From Icerya purchasi (lineage: Eukaryota; Arthropoda; Insecta; Hemiptera; Monophlebidae): a DNA stretch of 64,000 bases. The translations under genes and the position numbers were made by a program. How positions within the stretch are numbered: position 1 is the first letter of the stretch; every line of letters begins with the position of its first letter. Shown here piece by piece: positions 1 through 10,381 of this stretch. The notes under the pieces are model-generated. The model worked only from the letters and a program-made list of their open reading frames with translations, did not search any database and was not told the DNA's origin. The stretch lies in contig CM077115.1 in the NCBI GenBank assembly GCA_039619475.1, positions 595,349,643 to 595,413,642 on the forward strand, read 5' to 3'.

Positions 1-711
1 CTAGTTCGAAACATTGGTCGAATTATATTCTTATATTTCTTAGTGGGAAGACCTTTCAATTTACCATCGGATCGTAAATGAGCTCCTGTAAATTCCAGTA
101 ATTGTTTATATATTTCCAAATCATCGCTAGTATATTCCTTCTTATCTACATTCGTCTCCAATAATAAATGCATTAGACCCTCAGTGTATGGGAATTTCAC
201 ATGACTATTCCCTTTTCCTAAATATATTTCTCCGCGATTTTTATTCCATGAAATTGTTGTTGTACCCAACGTATACTCATCGGTAGCAGGATTATACTTT
301 ATTCCGGTAAAATAAATCTCTAGGCATGGGATCATCTCCGTCAATACGAAAAGAACCCATTTCACTTAGATTAAATGAATCATATTTTATTTCTTCATCT
401 ACACCAGTAGTTCTATCTTTCCTGGGAGTACTATGCATCAATTTTTGTTCTGCAGCTGGAGAATTAGTTATTGCATCGGCATCCTTTATCTTTCTTTTCA
501 GTTTTTGTAATGCTTCACGAATCTCCGACAATGGTTTTGTAATAGGTTCAAGCACTACGGCTGAAGTATTTGTAATAGATTTACTCTCTGACTTTAACGT
601 ATTATATTTATTCATTATATCAGCACGTATTTTTTCCAATTCCGTTTTAAGTTGTAATTCATCTTCGATATTTCTTTTAACGGTATTCTTCACCATCTTT
701 TTCATCTTCAA
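1..711 (-). pseudogene. DUF8207-like Polinton protein, 3' end at window edge, frame break
   Basis: Seen: the open frame read leftward from 711 has a charged, coiled-coil-like N-terminal half (LEKIRADIMNKYNTLKSES) and a K/R-rich linker. It stops at 292, but homology continues in another frame to base 3, with motifs ISWNKNRGEIYLGKG, FPYTEGLMHLLLETNV and YKNIIRPMF. The same two halves occur in a second copy at 24,112-24,863. Known: DUF8207-type proteins are common, functionally unassigned Polinton genes found beside the packaging ATPase. The open frame begins at a TTG; the first ATG is at 705, inside the 3' end of the ATPase gene, so the two genes overlap by about 30 bases. The frame break is near 300-320, next to a T-rich stretch. 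A virion-associated role is inferred only from the neighbours. The C-terminus probably ends at or just beyond the window edge. Confidence 0.75.
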
Positions 712-1405
712 TCACTATAAACTCATCGAAACCACGACGAAACCGTCCTTTATATACTTCACTCTCCTTATCAATTACCAAGAAACCGTGTTTATTCTTC
801 CAACATGTTTTACAAATTATTTTAAAAGTTTTAAACGGACACATACCATTAACATGTTCATCGTATATGTGACGTATATTTATATCATCTTGAGCAAATA
901 CAAGTATGAAATTAGCATTATCTCGTATCATATGTTTAGGAATCATTACATACGTTTGACACAAATAGAAACAATCTACGTTTTTATGTCGACCCATCGA
1001 AAAATATTGTTGCACAACAGGTTGAACTCTGCACGTCGGTATATCATCAAATATAAATATCGAATTTGGATTAATCGTGTCAGGTGTTATTAAATTTAGA
1101 TCATCTGAAAATGTTTGATAACCAATATTAGGCGTAGACTTGTATATCGTATCTAACAATTTATATTTCGGTTGATATAAAGAAGTACTGTAAATGTAGA
1201 CATTTTCATAACGCAATCCATTCGAATGTGTTAATAATGTAAATAATGAATTTGTTTTTCCACACCCGCTCGGACCGATAATTAAACATCTTATATTATT
1301 CGGAAACAATGAACCGTGTTTATTATGCACTGATGTGTCACTAGGTTCTATCAATGACAACGCATTATTTATAGGCAATATAGTTGACTGCTTTTCAATT
1401 TTCAT
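677..1405 (-). CDS. Polinton/adintovirus genome-packaging ATPase (A32/FtsK-HerA type)
   Basis: Intact 242-aa frame from an ATG at 1405. Walker A is GPSGCGKT at about residues 43-50; a hydrophobic strand followed by two acidic residues (SIFIFDD, about residue 115) forms Walker B; a polar QT (FYLCQT) follows at about 149, as in the A32-like family. The family powers DNA translocation into preformed capsids in Polintons, poxviruses and giant viruses. It is transcribed divergently from the PLA2/capsid block and overlaps the start of the DUF8207-like gene downstream. Length is normal for Polinton ATPases, and no break is visible, unlike several neighbours. Confidence 0.93.
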   Translation of the reverse strand: MKIEKQSTILPINNALSLIEPSDTSVHNKHGSLFPNNIRCLIIGPSGCGKTNSLFTLLTHSNGLRYENVYIYSTSLYQPKYKLLDTIYKSTPNIGYQTFSDDLNLITPDTINPNSIFIFDDIPTCRVQPVVQQYFSMGRHKNVDCFYLCQTYVMIPKHMIRDNANFILVFAQDDINIRHIYDEHVNGMCPFKTFKIICKTCWKNKHGFLVIDKESEVYKGRFRRGFDEFIVIEDEKDGEEYR

Positions 1406-1524
1406 TATAACTTATTTATTCACGTAATAAACAACAACTAAAAAGTATAAATACACGTTTATATACAGGTAAAACTCGCAGAATTTAGTGAAAAACAGTA
1501 TATATATAGAAAAATAATTTTGAA
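1406..1524. promoter_or_regulatory. Divergent promoter with two adjacent TATA boxes
   Basis: This 119-base gap separates the ATPase (leftward) and PLA2 (rightward) start codons. It holds TATAAATA at 1446-1453 on the plus strand, about 72 bases before the PLA2 ATG, and TATATAAA on the minus strand at 1458-1465, about 55 bases before the ATPase ATG. The two boxes are only 4 bases apart. The spacing suits compact RNA polymerase II promoters of viral type. Promoter activity is inferred. Confidence 0.55.
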
Positions 1525-2391
1525 ATGGCGAGAAAACAAAGAAGGCAACGAAACGTTAAAGTGTTAAAAAAGAGTAAAAAGTGCGGTCGCGGCGTCGGTA
1601 CTGTATTAAATAGAGTTATAGATAAGCTTCCGTTGCAATTACATTATCCGGGTTATAATTATTTAGGACCCGGTACAAAGTTAGATCATCAACTAAGTCG
1701 CGGTATAACTGGTATAAACCTACTGGATGAGGCTGCTAAAGAACACGATATAGCATATAGCAAGTATTCGGATAATAAAAATCGTGCTGAAGCGGATAGA
1801 ATATTAGAAAATAAAGCTTGGGAACGTGTTAAAGCATCGGATAGTAGTTTCGGTGAGAAAGCGGCTGCTTGGATAACGACGAACGCTATGAAAGTAAAAC
1901 GTAAATTAGGCGGTAGATATCGTCGTCGCGGTAAAAAACAAGTGGGGAAACGAAGAACCAAATCAAAATCCTCGAAAGGAAAAAATGTATATTTCAGAGA
2001 CGTGTTAAATGTGGCGCAGAAGGCTGTTCGTAAAGAAAAAACCCTCCGAGGACGAATGAAAAGAGCAATTAAAGCAGTTAAAAAATTAAATCCTACAGTA
2101 GCTGATAGTGAAAATGTTCGAATTATTCCAATTAACAAAACTGGAGGAGCTCTTCCCCTTATACCATTATTAGCTGGAATTGCTACATTAGGAGGAATTT
2201 CATCATCTGTATCATCAATAGCAAAAGCGGTGAAAGATGTAAATGAAGCTAGAAAAAGTTTTAAATGGGGCAAAGGTTTACAAATTGATAAAAAGATCGG
2301 GAAAGGTCTTTATTTACGACCATACAGAAGCGGTCTTGGTTTATATTTAGCTCCATATAGCGGTAACTCGAGATGTAATCAGTTTTTTTGA
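1525..2391 (+). CDS. Virion protein with parvovirus-type phospholipase A2 domain and basic tail
   Basis: 288-aa frame from ATG 1525. A basic N-terminus (RKQRRQR) precedes a VP1-type PLA2 domain at about residues 48-100: a YLGPG calcium-loop-like motif and the catalytic HDIAYSKY helix with the His-Asp pair. After it comes a long Arg/Lys region (about 120-200, GGRYRRRGKK), then a hydrophobic glycine-rich stretch (LIPLLAGIATLGGISS) and a Gly/Leu/Tyr tail. Known: such PLA2 domains in parvoviruses and adintoviruses help the virion breach endosomes; basic and hydrophobic segments resemble adenovirus core or membrane-lytic proteins. The frame ends in a run of seven T at 2383-2389, exactly where protease homology takes over in the next frame, so this C-terminus may not be the native one. 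Confidence 0.85.
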   Translation: MARKQRRQRNVKVLKKSKKCGRGVGTVLNRVIDKLPLQLHYPGYNYLGPGTKLDHQLSRGITGINLLDEAAKEHDIAYSKYSDNKNRAEADRILENKAWERVKASDSSFGEKAAAWITTNAMKVKRKLGGRYRRRGKKQVGKRRTKSKSSKGKNVYFRDVLNVAQKAVRKEKTLRGRMKRAIKAVKKLNPTVADSENVRIIPINKTGGALPLIPLLAGIATLGGISSSVSSIAKAVKDVNEARKSFKWGKGLQIDKKIGKGLYLRPYRSGLGLYLAPYSGNSRCNQFF

Positions 2392-2791
2392 GGTTAATTC
2401 TATACTTAGCAATAGAGCGTTAACAAATTTCGATATTTTATTTTACGCGAAAAAATTAAGAGTTCCAAATTTTAGAGGAGTTTACGATCGTGATGGATTG
2501 CCTACCAAACCTAAGAAAAGTGAGTGTGCGATTGTTAATATGGATTCGCAAAAAGGTCCAGGAACTCATTGGACCGCCTACAGAAAATACGGTAGTCGTG
2601 CAGAATATTTCGATAGTTATGGAAATTTATCTCCCTCCTCAGAGTTAGTTAAATATTTATGCAAATACGATCCAAAGATTGAAATTCTATACAACAGACG
2701 CGTCTATCAACGTTATAATTCGGTTAATTGCGGAGAACTATGTTTGCGATTTCTAACAAATACGTTACCTGCCCCATTTGGTGTTCAATGA
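2351..2791 (+). pseudogene. Adenain-like cysteine protease (C5 type), no own start codon
   Basis: Homology to adenovirus-type maturation proteases runs from about 2384 to the stop at 2791. Visible motifs are LTNFDILFYAKKL, FRGVYDRD, the catalytic His in GTHWTAY, an acidic YFDSYG segment, and the Gln and Cys of a YNSVNCGELC block. Known: this protease cleaves capsid and core precursors in adenoviruses and Polintons. The frame is open back to 2351 but has no ATG before the conserved N-terminal region. The preceding PLA2 frame ends at a seven-T run (2383-2389), and the protease reads in the next frame. Possible causes are a one-base indel that split a fusion gene, an assembly homopolymer error, or recoding. 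The core motifs themselves are undamaged. Confidence 0.82.
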
Positions 2792-2802
2792 TGTCTTCAT
2801 TA

Positions 2803-2810
2803 GTATATAA
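2803..2810 (+). promoter_or_regulatory. Candidate TATA box for the penton-like gene
   Basis: GTATATAA lies just after the protease stop and about 130 bases before the penton ATG at 2940. The intervening stretch is AT-rich and has no gene. It resembles the boxes upstream of the PLA2 gene; function is inferred. Confidence 0.35.
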
Positions 2811-2939
2811 GCACGTGTGATTGTAATTTTTTTCGATTATTGTAGATATTAGTTTTAATTTTGAATACAATATTTTTTAAAAATAGTTCGCGTTATTATT
2901 ATTTTTGTTTATTTCAATTTGTGTAAAACCGATACAGTC

Positions 2940-3656
2940 ATGTCATACTTATTTCAGTTAAGCGGTAAAAAAGGTAATTTAACCAGTAATGTGTATCCAC
3001 CGCTATTATTATCAAATAATCGTCAATGGAGTATCGGGTTAGTATCGTTAACAACATACCATTCTACACATAATATCACGTCGGAATGCAATACATTGTA
3101 TTATTACAATTCTGCGTTGGCAGTTGAAAGAAACGAATCCCTGAAATCTATTATATTACCTAGTGGATGTTACAAAGTGGAAGATGTGGAAGAATACTTA
3201 CGAGAGCATTTTGATGATGGTATTATTATAAAAGGCAGTGAAAGAACGTTAAAGTGTGTTATACAGAGTAAATATTACATACAATTTACTGGACCGCGGA
3301 GCATTGGTCCACTATTAGGTTTTGGTGGTGTGACAAATGTTTTACCCCCGCAAATGAATCATACAAGTCATAACACTGTACAGATTACACCGATAAATAT
3401 ATTAAATGTTTATTGTAATATAGCAACAGGCGGATATACAAATGAAGCATCGTCTCATCTTATTTATAGTTTTCCTTTAAATATAGCACCTGGATATAAA
3501 ATTTCTGAAAATCCGAAAACTATCATTTATTTACCTGTAAGTACAGATTACATATCGGAGTTAAATGTATATATAAAGGATCAAAATGGGAATATCGTTG
3601 ATTTTGCTAGTGAAGATTTAATTATAAATTTACATCTAACTAGTTCTTCATCTTAA
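2940..3656 (+). CDS. Penton-like minor capsid protein (single jelly roll)
   Basis: 238 codons from ATG 2940; the frame is open slightly further upstream but only from a TTG. The N-terminal YPPLLLSNNRQWSIGLVSL and the later LPSGCYKVEDVEEYLREHF (the P-G-x-Y...I..L pattern), followed by a GPRSIGPLLGF block, match Polinton/adintovirus penton proteins. In the family this protein forms the pentameric capsid vertices. It lies between the protease and the major capsid protein, the usual neighbourhood. No frame break is visible. Confidence 0.75.
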   Translation: MSYLFQLSGKKGNLTSNVYPPLLLSNNRQWSIGLVSLTTYHSTHNITSECNTLYYYNSALAVERNESLKSIILPSGCYKVEDVEEYLREHFDDGIIIKGSERTLKCVIQSKYYIQFTGPRSIGPLLGFGGVTNVLPPQMNHTSHNTVQITPINILNVYCNIATGGYTNEASSHLIYSFPLNIAPGYKISENPKTIIYLPVSTDYISELNVYIKDQNGNIVDFASEDLIINLHLTSSSS

Positions 3657-3682
3657 TAAAAATATATTATTATCAATTTAAA

Positions 3683-3841
3683 ATGCCGTTCATATACACT
3701 AATAGAAGTATATATAAACGTGTTCAAACGCCGTTTCGAGCTGAAAAAAAATATATAAATAGAGGAAAAAAGAAGAAATTGTTGAGTAGAAAAAGTATTA
3801 GTGTACTAAAGTCGTTGGGTTATAACGTGTTGATTAAGTAA
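3683..3841 (+). CDS. Small basic virion-protein candidate, 52 aa
   Basis: A short ATG frame between the penton and major capsid genes. It is strongly basic (KKYINRGKKKKLLSRK) and ends in a hydrophobic LKSLGYNVLIK. Similar small basic proteins with a C-terminal FLxSLG-like motif recur in adintoviruses and Polintons and have been compared with adenovirus core peptides; that comparison is from family knowledge. It starts 26 bases after the penton stop and ends 29 bases before the capsid ATG, fitting a compact gene block. Confidence 0.55.
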   Translation: MPFIYTNRSIYKRVQTPFRAEKKYINRGKKKKLLSRKSISVLKSLGYNVLIK

Positions 3842-3870
3842 GAAAAAACATTAGTTTGATTTAGTTTGCA

Positions 3871-5095
3871 ATGGAACATATATTACAAATTGATTCTGCA
3901 AATGCAGTTATTGATGAAACAATAGCGGCTTACAAAATACATACACATAAACCATACGCAAGTTCAAGATTTGGTACTGGTGATGAAATACGTATACCTG
4001 TTCAGCAAAAAGATGTTATTACTTTACCATCGGAAAGTTATTTACTTCTACAAGGCACAGTTTCACCAGGCAGTAGATTTTTCAATGAATGGGCCTTTAT
4101 TTCTATTCACAGAGCTATGCTACGAAATTAATGGAACTATTATAGAATGTGTATGGCAATGGGGAATTACAACTCTTACATGTAGATTATTATGTTCGGA
4201 GAATATCAAATCAGATTACAACTACAGTACATGCGCTCTAAATACAGAAGAATTGAAAGTATTTACACGAGAAATTACTGATACATCAAGTCCCTCAACA
4301 TCATTAGGTGCCGGAGCTAAATTATTGTTGGAATTTCAGTTTATTATTCCTTTACACTACATATTCAGTTTTGCAGAAGATTATAGACGTGCAATCGTAC
4401 ATGCAACACAAGAAATTATTCTCATCCGTGTAAACAATGATAAAAATGGATTTACTGCAACAGCTGATAAGACAATTAATGTAACATTTCAAACTATTGC
4501 CTGGCAACTACCTTTTGTTAAACTGAGTGATCGAGCAAAAATATCTTTACTTAATCGAATAAAGAAAATAAAACAAGCACCTATACAATTTAGAGCGTGG
4601 TCTCTTTCACATCAACCATCTTTACCCACCATTTCCGAGCATAGCTGGGTAATCAAATCAACTTCCACTGTAGAACGTCCTCGCTTCATCATTATTGGAT
4701 TCCAGACAAATAAACGAAATGATTTAACCAAGGATGCCTCTACATTTGATCATATTAATGTAACTGAGATTTGTGCGTACATATATTCAACAAGATATCC
4801 TTACGAAGTGATGAATTTAGATTTTGAACAGAAAAGATTTGGTAATCTGTATTTGTTATATGCGAATTTTCAAACAATGTATTATGGAAAGGACCCACCA
4901 CATCCTGTAGTTAGTGTAGATTCATTTCTCAGTAAATATCTGCTTTTTATTATACCGTGTAATTTTCAAAATGAACTCTTAAATGACGGTAGTCTGTTAC
5001 AGATTAGAGTGGATTTTAAGACTCGTGATAACACTTCATGCTACGCGCTTATAATACACGATAAAACAACCAGTTATAACGTGCTCGAATTGTAA
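3871..5095 (+). pseudogene. Hexon-like major capsid protein (double jelly roll) with one frameshift
   Basis: The N-terminal part (from ATG 3871) has the family signature YASSRFGTGDEIRIPV; its frame stops at 4131. Capsid homology switches to the next frame around 4078-4090, beside a five-T run at 4078-4082, and continues unbroken to the stop at 5095. Typical Polinton motifs after the break include ELCYEINGTIIE (the strand leading into the first jelly roll) and TIAWQLPFVKLSD. Total coding span is about 405 codons, short for a Polinton capsid protein (often 500 or more), so internal loops may also be missing. In the family this protein forms the trimeric capsomers. Only one frame break is seen, so inactivation is recent or an assembly error. 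Confidence 0.85.
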
Positions 5096-5280
5096 ATAGA
5101 AAAATTATAAAAGAATGCTGTTCGATATTTTGCTTTTAGTATTATGTTGAATGTGTTTCTGTAATGTTCTTTAAAGTTGTAAGTTAAATTTTTGTTTTTA
5201 CACGATTGAATTTATTTTTAATTAATAAAGTTTTTATTTTGTTAAGTTTTCTCTTTCTGTTTTCCACTACAGTAAGTAAT

Positions 5281-6186
5281 ATGCATGAAGTAATAATTGA
5301 TTTCCAGTGTTTTAAAAATAATGATAACGCATACATTATTAAGGAGCTTGTGATATTAGCTTTAAATGGAGAAATAAAATTTCATCGAGTTTACAAACCA
5401 CCAATCGATTGGAATATATTAACCAGTAGTAAAAGACGTACAAATTTATGGCTCACACGAAATTATCATTCAATCCCATGGAATGCTGGAGATTCCAATT
5501 ATAGAAATATATCTATAGATTTGGAAAATGTTTTAATTAGTTTACAACCCTTAAAAATTTATGTTAAAGGAGATTCCAAAATTGAAACTATATGGGAAAA
5601 ACTAATGGTAACGTCGCTTACGGATTATAAAATAATTAACTTAGAAACACGTTACAGTATGTCGAATTTGAGAAATTTAAATAATAAGTACAATGCTATA
5701 GCGAGTACTGTAAAATGTGACGCACACACTGATGGACGACTTAATGTATGCTCATTACAAAACGCATTTATAATGATGAAATGGTATGATATGAATGTTA
5801 GACCCAAACCACAAGCGATACAGAAGGCTGCTGCAGAAACATTAGTTTCCTTGTGCGCCGATAAAATTTGTGATTTTTATGATAAATTACCTGAATCATT
5901 AAGGAAAAACGAAGATATTAAAAAATGTTTGCCGTGTTTTAAACATCATAGATTTGATATACCAGATTCATTACTGCTCAATGCAGTTCATCCTGTCTTA
6001 ATTAAAGATTGTAAACAGTGTAACCATAAAAATGTAACCGATTTTTTACAAGATATGTGCCTGGAAACTTTAGGAAAAGATTTTAATAATGGAGATCAAA
6101 CAATTTTAGAAGAAAATATAGTTTGCGATTGTAATGGTCCTAAACCTACAACAATTCCAATTTCAGCTCATAAATTTTTTTTTTGA
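5281..6186 (+). CDS. Exonuclease-like Polinton-associated protein (RNase H-like fold suspected)
   Basis: 301 codons from ATG 5281; the open frame extends upstream to a TTG at 5206 through a hydrophobic stretch, but 5281 is the first ATG. The order of motifs is EVIIDFQCF, KELVILALNG, YKPPIDW, a WLTRNYHSIPW block, IYVKGDSK, NLETRYSMSNL, then a Cys/His segment (CDAHTDGRLNVC) and MMKWYD. Proteins with this layout are frequent beside insect viral-like elements; the acidic start and KG/NLE motifs suggest a DEDD-type nuclease fold, but that is a pattern judgement and a catalytic set is not proven. A diverged homologue occurs once in each arm of the palindrome (29,176 and 47,182). Confidence 0.55.
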   Translation: MHEVIIDFQCFKNNDNAYIIKELVILALNGEIKFHRVYKPPIDWNILTSSKRRTNLWLTRNYHSIPWNAGDSNYRNISIDLENVLISLQPLKIYVKGDSKIETIWEKLMVTSLTDYKIINLETRYSMSNLRNLNNKYNAIASTVKCDAHTDGRLNVCSLQNAFIMMKWYDMNVRPKPQAIQKAAAETLVSLCADKICDFYDKLPESLRKNEDIKKCLPCFKHHRFDIPDSLLLNAVHPVLIKDCKQCNHKNVTDFLQDMCLETLGKDFNNGDQTILEENIVCDCNGPKPTTIPISAHKFFF

Positions 6187-6574
6187 TTTTCAAAACTTTT
6201 TTAATTATAATTTTTATATTTTAGTATTAAATTTTTTTTTTGAATATATATATAATTTTCTCCAAATGAAATGAGTATTTTTTCTTTTTCTTCTTCTTTT
6301 CTTCTTGTGTACTAACCTTCATAGTTTACACTTAATTTTGAAACATACCATGTATTATACAATACAAATAATAATGGTAAATTGAAATAAACACATGGAT
6401 AAACAAACAAATAGTAAAAATGTATTTGAAATAATGTACATTTAATATATACATGTCAAAGAAAATATATATACAAATCATTATAAAAAAATATACACAT
6501 AAAAACATATGTAAAATCAATAAAAATTATATATAAAAATAAAACAAGTACAAGCAAAAAAAAAACAGCAAACA

Positions 6575-6619
<45 letters not shown>

Positions 6620-6721
6620 AAAATAAAATAAAATAAATAAATAAAATGTAGATTTATTCAACAGCAGATGTAACACACATTTACTTTACATACTCATGCT
6701 GGAACATATGTATACATTAAC
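6187..6721. repeat. Low-complexity spacer between convergent genes, (AT)n
   Basis: AT-rich sequence between the convergent exonuclease-like and polymerase genes. It contains T-rich runs and an (AT)n run at about 6,578-6,615. It probably holds both polyadenylation regions; no coding sequence is supported. Confidence 0.6.
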
Positions 6722-9700
6722 TTATCCTATTAAATCCTTATAATATTTATCAGGTATGTAACTATTACACCTTTTCTTTGCTAAACATTCAGAAAATTCG
6801 GGAAAAATGTTTTTAAATTTACTTTTAAAATTAACATAATCCTTATGACCTATTGCATATGTATGTATGTTATCTGGGGCTATGATACACTTATCATCTG
6901 ATGCTGATAATGCAAGTTTTGATTGTTTTATAGTATACAAAACATGTTTATAACTACGAATATTATAAAAATTACGATGAGTTTTTGTAATGCATGACTT
7001 ATTTAATATACAATTTCTATAATGTTTAAATGAAATTTCATTTTTAACAATATTACATAGTATCCCTTTACATTTCTTAATATACTTATTTTTATTAATT
7101 TTAATACTATACATTTTTGGTCGGAGTCCAACAAAAGCACTAATTGCTGTACCATTTAATTCATCTTTAAATTTTCCCAGTGCTTTTTTGTTTGTTAGAC
7201 TATGGCATGGATGTTGAGGAGGATAATCAGATGTGTCAAAATGAGAAAGGTTATTTTTAATATCATCATACACATCCTTTGTTCTGATGTTATAAACAAA
7301 TGAATCTGTATCCATATACAGAAGATTTAATTTATCTGACCCATACATAGACTGCATATTTTCATAATGGAATTTATACATGCATTCTTTACTGATGTCA
7401 AGTATTGACATTCCTGCATATATTGGTTTGTCAAACATCAGTCATGTGGGATGTCTATGCACTGCACAGAGAAAAGGACTTTCACTAAAGATTGTCCTAT
7501 CCTTGAAACTGGTTTTTCCAACTAGTTTACTGAATTTAATCTCGTTACATACAATCTGTATGTTAGGTCGCATCCTAATATTTTCAAGCGTCTTCCCAAA
7601 AACTGTATTTTTAAGGAGCTTAAAGAAGTCCTTCTCAAAGTCATTTTTTGCTTGTTGACGATAATGTGTATTGAGATTTATATATGGTTGCAACCATGCA
7701 GTTTGTTCAAACTTTATTCCACGATGTATTTTGTTTAGTTTTAATCCATTTTGCAATGCTAATTTCAGGTACATATAATGGATTATATATTTATTCTTGT
7801 TTTCTAAAGTAGCAACTAGTTTTTTCACCTCCCCTCTCCTTGAAACATTTTTATTTTCAGGTAGGAACAGTAAATTGTTATGTGATAAATGCAAATCTTC
7901 AGGGTATTCAATATCCACTTCCAATACATATCCCACAGATGCATCTTCTTCTATATCCATAATATTGAGTGTGTCTATTTCATTCTGAGATATCCATTGG
8001 AATCCTTTATGTGGTAAAGGTTTTGACATAGCAGTCCCATATAAATTATTGCAGTCTATGTATAAAATGAAGTTCGGATCTTCTTGAACACGCCGTGTAA
8101 TTTTATTTGCAACATATTTATTATGTGCAACACAATAGCGTTGTATGCACTGAGTTAATCCTCCTCTAATGGCTGATTCGAAAAATATGTACATGTCATA
8201 GTCTGTAAGGAGTTCCAGCTCAATCTTTTTTGCCTTCAACATTGCTTGAAAACTAAGAGAAGGTGCTGTATAAAACCAACAAGCATCCAATTTGTAAATC
8301 TTATGGCAAACATCTCGGAAGTTTTCAAATACATCAGCCAGCAATAGTACATCTGTGCGAAGATATACATCACTGTATTCTCCTAATGTTTTTATCCCCA
8401 TTTTTTTCCACACTTCCTTTGCATGTTTATAATTATCTAATGAAACGTGTGACTTAGATAGGGAGCTATAGAAATCTCTCCTTCTTGGTAATGATTTCTC
8501 TTTAAGCTTGTTCCAATCATTGAGGTATTCATATGGGAATATACCTTTGCGACGGAGTAATGGAAGAAAGGATGAGTTGGGAATATGTTGTATAGTGTGA
8601 TGAAACGCATCATCAGGTAAATTCCCAGCCAACTTCTCTAAACTGCATGCCATAAATTGAAAACTGTCAATAAATTGTAAACTGATGTTTTCAGACACTT
8701 TTTTTGTAAAGCCTTTATATTTTTCTTCACTATTAGCTAATACAAAGATGTCTTGATTGTCATAAGCCAATTCACGAATTAAGATATGTCCATCATAACC
8801 ACTCAGGTTATGCATGATAACTGGTATAAAATTAGGCAGTTGATACTATATGTTGCACTTTGAATGTGCAGCACCACAATATTTCCCTGATATGTGATCA
8901 TGATCTGCAACTTTATCATTATTTAGAGGTCCTTCACAAATGTGGCATTCTGTTGCATTAAAATAGTCTATATCTTGTTGAGGAGTTCGATTCATAGGTT
9001 TATTCAGCTTATACACTTTTTCAATGTTTGCAGCTTCCTGAACTAACTTCTCTACAAATACTTTTGCAGCATCTGGTCCTTGATACAAATGGGGTTGTGA
9101 TACAGTGTTATCAATCCTTGACACAACATAGAAGCAAAATGACATTGCTTCATGTAGTTGGACCTTGATAGTGTTGCTGCACTGAGGTTTTTGTGTTCTA
9201 TGAATAAAACATGATGCAGGTTCCTCATCATTCCTTTCAGCAAGGCGCCCAGTTGCATTTGTTTCATTATCATGATCTGTATCCATTTTGTTTTCATCAT
9301 CTTCATCCTTCTCTTCCTCCACAGGGATGAGCATGCACTATGTGTCTGCATATATGACGTATGGAATAAACTGTTGATATTTAAATTTATCAAATTTAAA
9401 AATATTTTTTCCTTCTTCTGGCATTAACACCTTCACTGGAGGTAGCTCCCCACATTGTCTTATATGATCTTCATATTTTGTTTGGTTGTGTACATACCAT
9501 AGACATCTATGGCATATAAACACATGACATTTAGTCTTAGTGATTTGACATACCACCAACCGCTCCAAATTTTTAATGCAACAAAAGTGTTGCCTATCAC
9601 CATCTTTTAGCATGAGCAGGTCGTGATGATCATATTTTTCTTCTTTTGTAATGTGTAGAGGATATACAACATCTTTATCATCTAATCCATATATATTCAC

Positions 9701-10381
9701 TGATGTTTGAATATTATTTTTTTCAAATGTTTGAATATCATCTAGTGAAGTTGGGAATGAGATATTGCTCCAATTATACCGTTCTCTCAGCTCTGGTCGC
9801 ATCAAGTAGGTGTTGACTCGTTGAGGATCTTTTTCTACAAATCTGGCAAGAATTGAATACATAAAACAACGCTCATCTGTGTTTTTAACATTTACTACAG
9901 CCTTTTTAGCAGCAATTGATTTAGGTAGCTGCATAAATGAACTTGCACATGATAGAATATTGCGATAATTTAACCTAATCTCTAGGTATTTAATCCTGCT
10001 TATTGACCATCCAGATCCTGTTGCATGCTCAAATTTATCTATTATTGCATTTAATTTATTTACAGCTTGCTCATACCACACATTCAGATTGTCTCCTTGT
10101 AATATTAAACAGGCATCAGTGGGGAAATATGGCTGTGATATTTGTATTTCTTCACCTTGTAGCTTCTTAAATTGTGCACACAGTGTAAAATTGACTTTTA
10201 CACCAGTGCTGATTCTTGTTGATATAGTCTTGAACACAGCTACAGCAATATCACACAGGAATCTGTTGATATCTAGTTGTCTGCTGTTGTTATTGATAAT
10301 TCGAAAGGTGGCAAAGCGATTACTATATTTTGTCTTCACTTGTTCCGCGAAAAAGTTGTTAATTTGCGATGATGAACTCAT
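6722..10381 (-). pseudogene. Protein-primed family B DNA polymerase with three in-frame stops
   Basis: One reading frame of 1,220 codons from ATG 10,381 to 6,722, interrupted only by TAG (9,338-9,340), TAG (8,846-8,848) and TGA (7,442-7,444). In order: a zinc-finger-like CHVFICHRC...H....C segment; Exo I (YADT, with the first stop right after it, where the second acidic residue is expected); an endonuclease-VII-like zinc motif (CHICEGPLNND...DHDHISG); Exo II (HNLSGYDGHIL); Exo III-like (YLRTDVLLLADVF); palm motif A (LYIDCNNLYG); motif B (NTVFGKTLENI); motif C (YMDTDSF). Length and layout are typical of Polinton polymerases, which start synthesis from a protein primer at the terminal repeats. 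No frameshift is seen over 3.66 kb. It converges on the capsid block. Confidence 0.93.

Noticed and set aside
326..1093. 255-codon plus-strand frame
   Set aside because: It overlaps the ATPase and DUF8207-like genes on the other strand and has no family features; a shadow of the real genes.
1689..2273. 194-codon minus-strand frame over the PLA2 gene
   Set aside because: Mirror frame of an Arg/Lys-rich gene; no motifs.
5206..5280. Signal-peptide-like hydrophobic N-terminus of the exonuclease-like gene
   Set aside because: It precedes the first ATG (5,281) and is reached only from a TTG codon; translation of an AT-rich leader is the simpler explanation.
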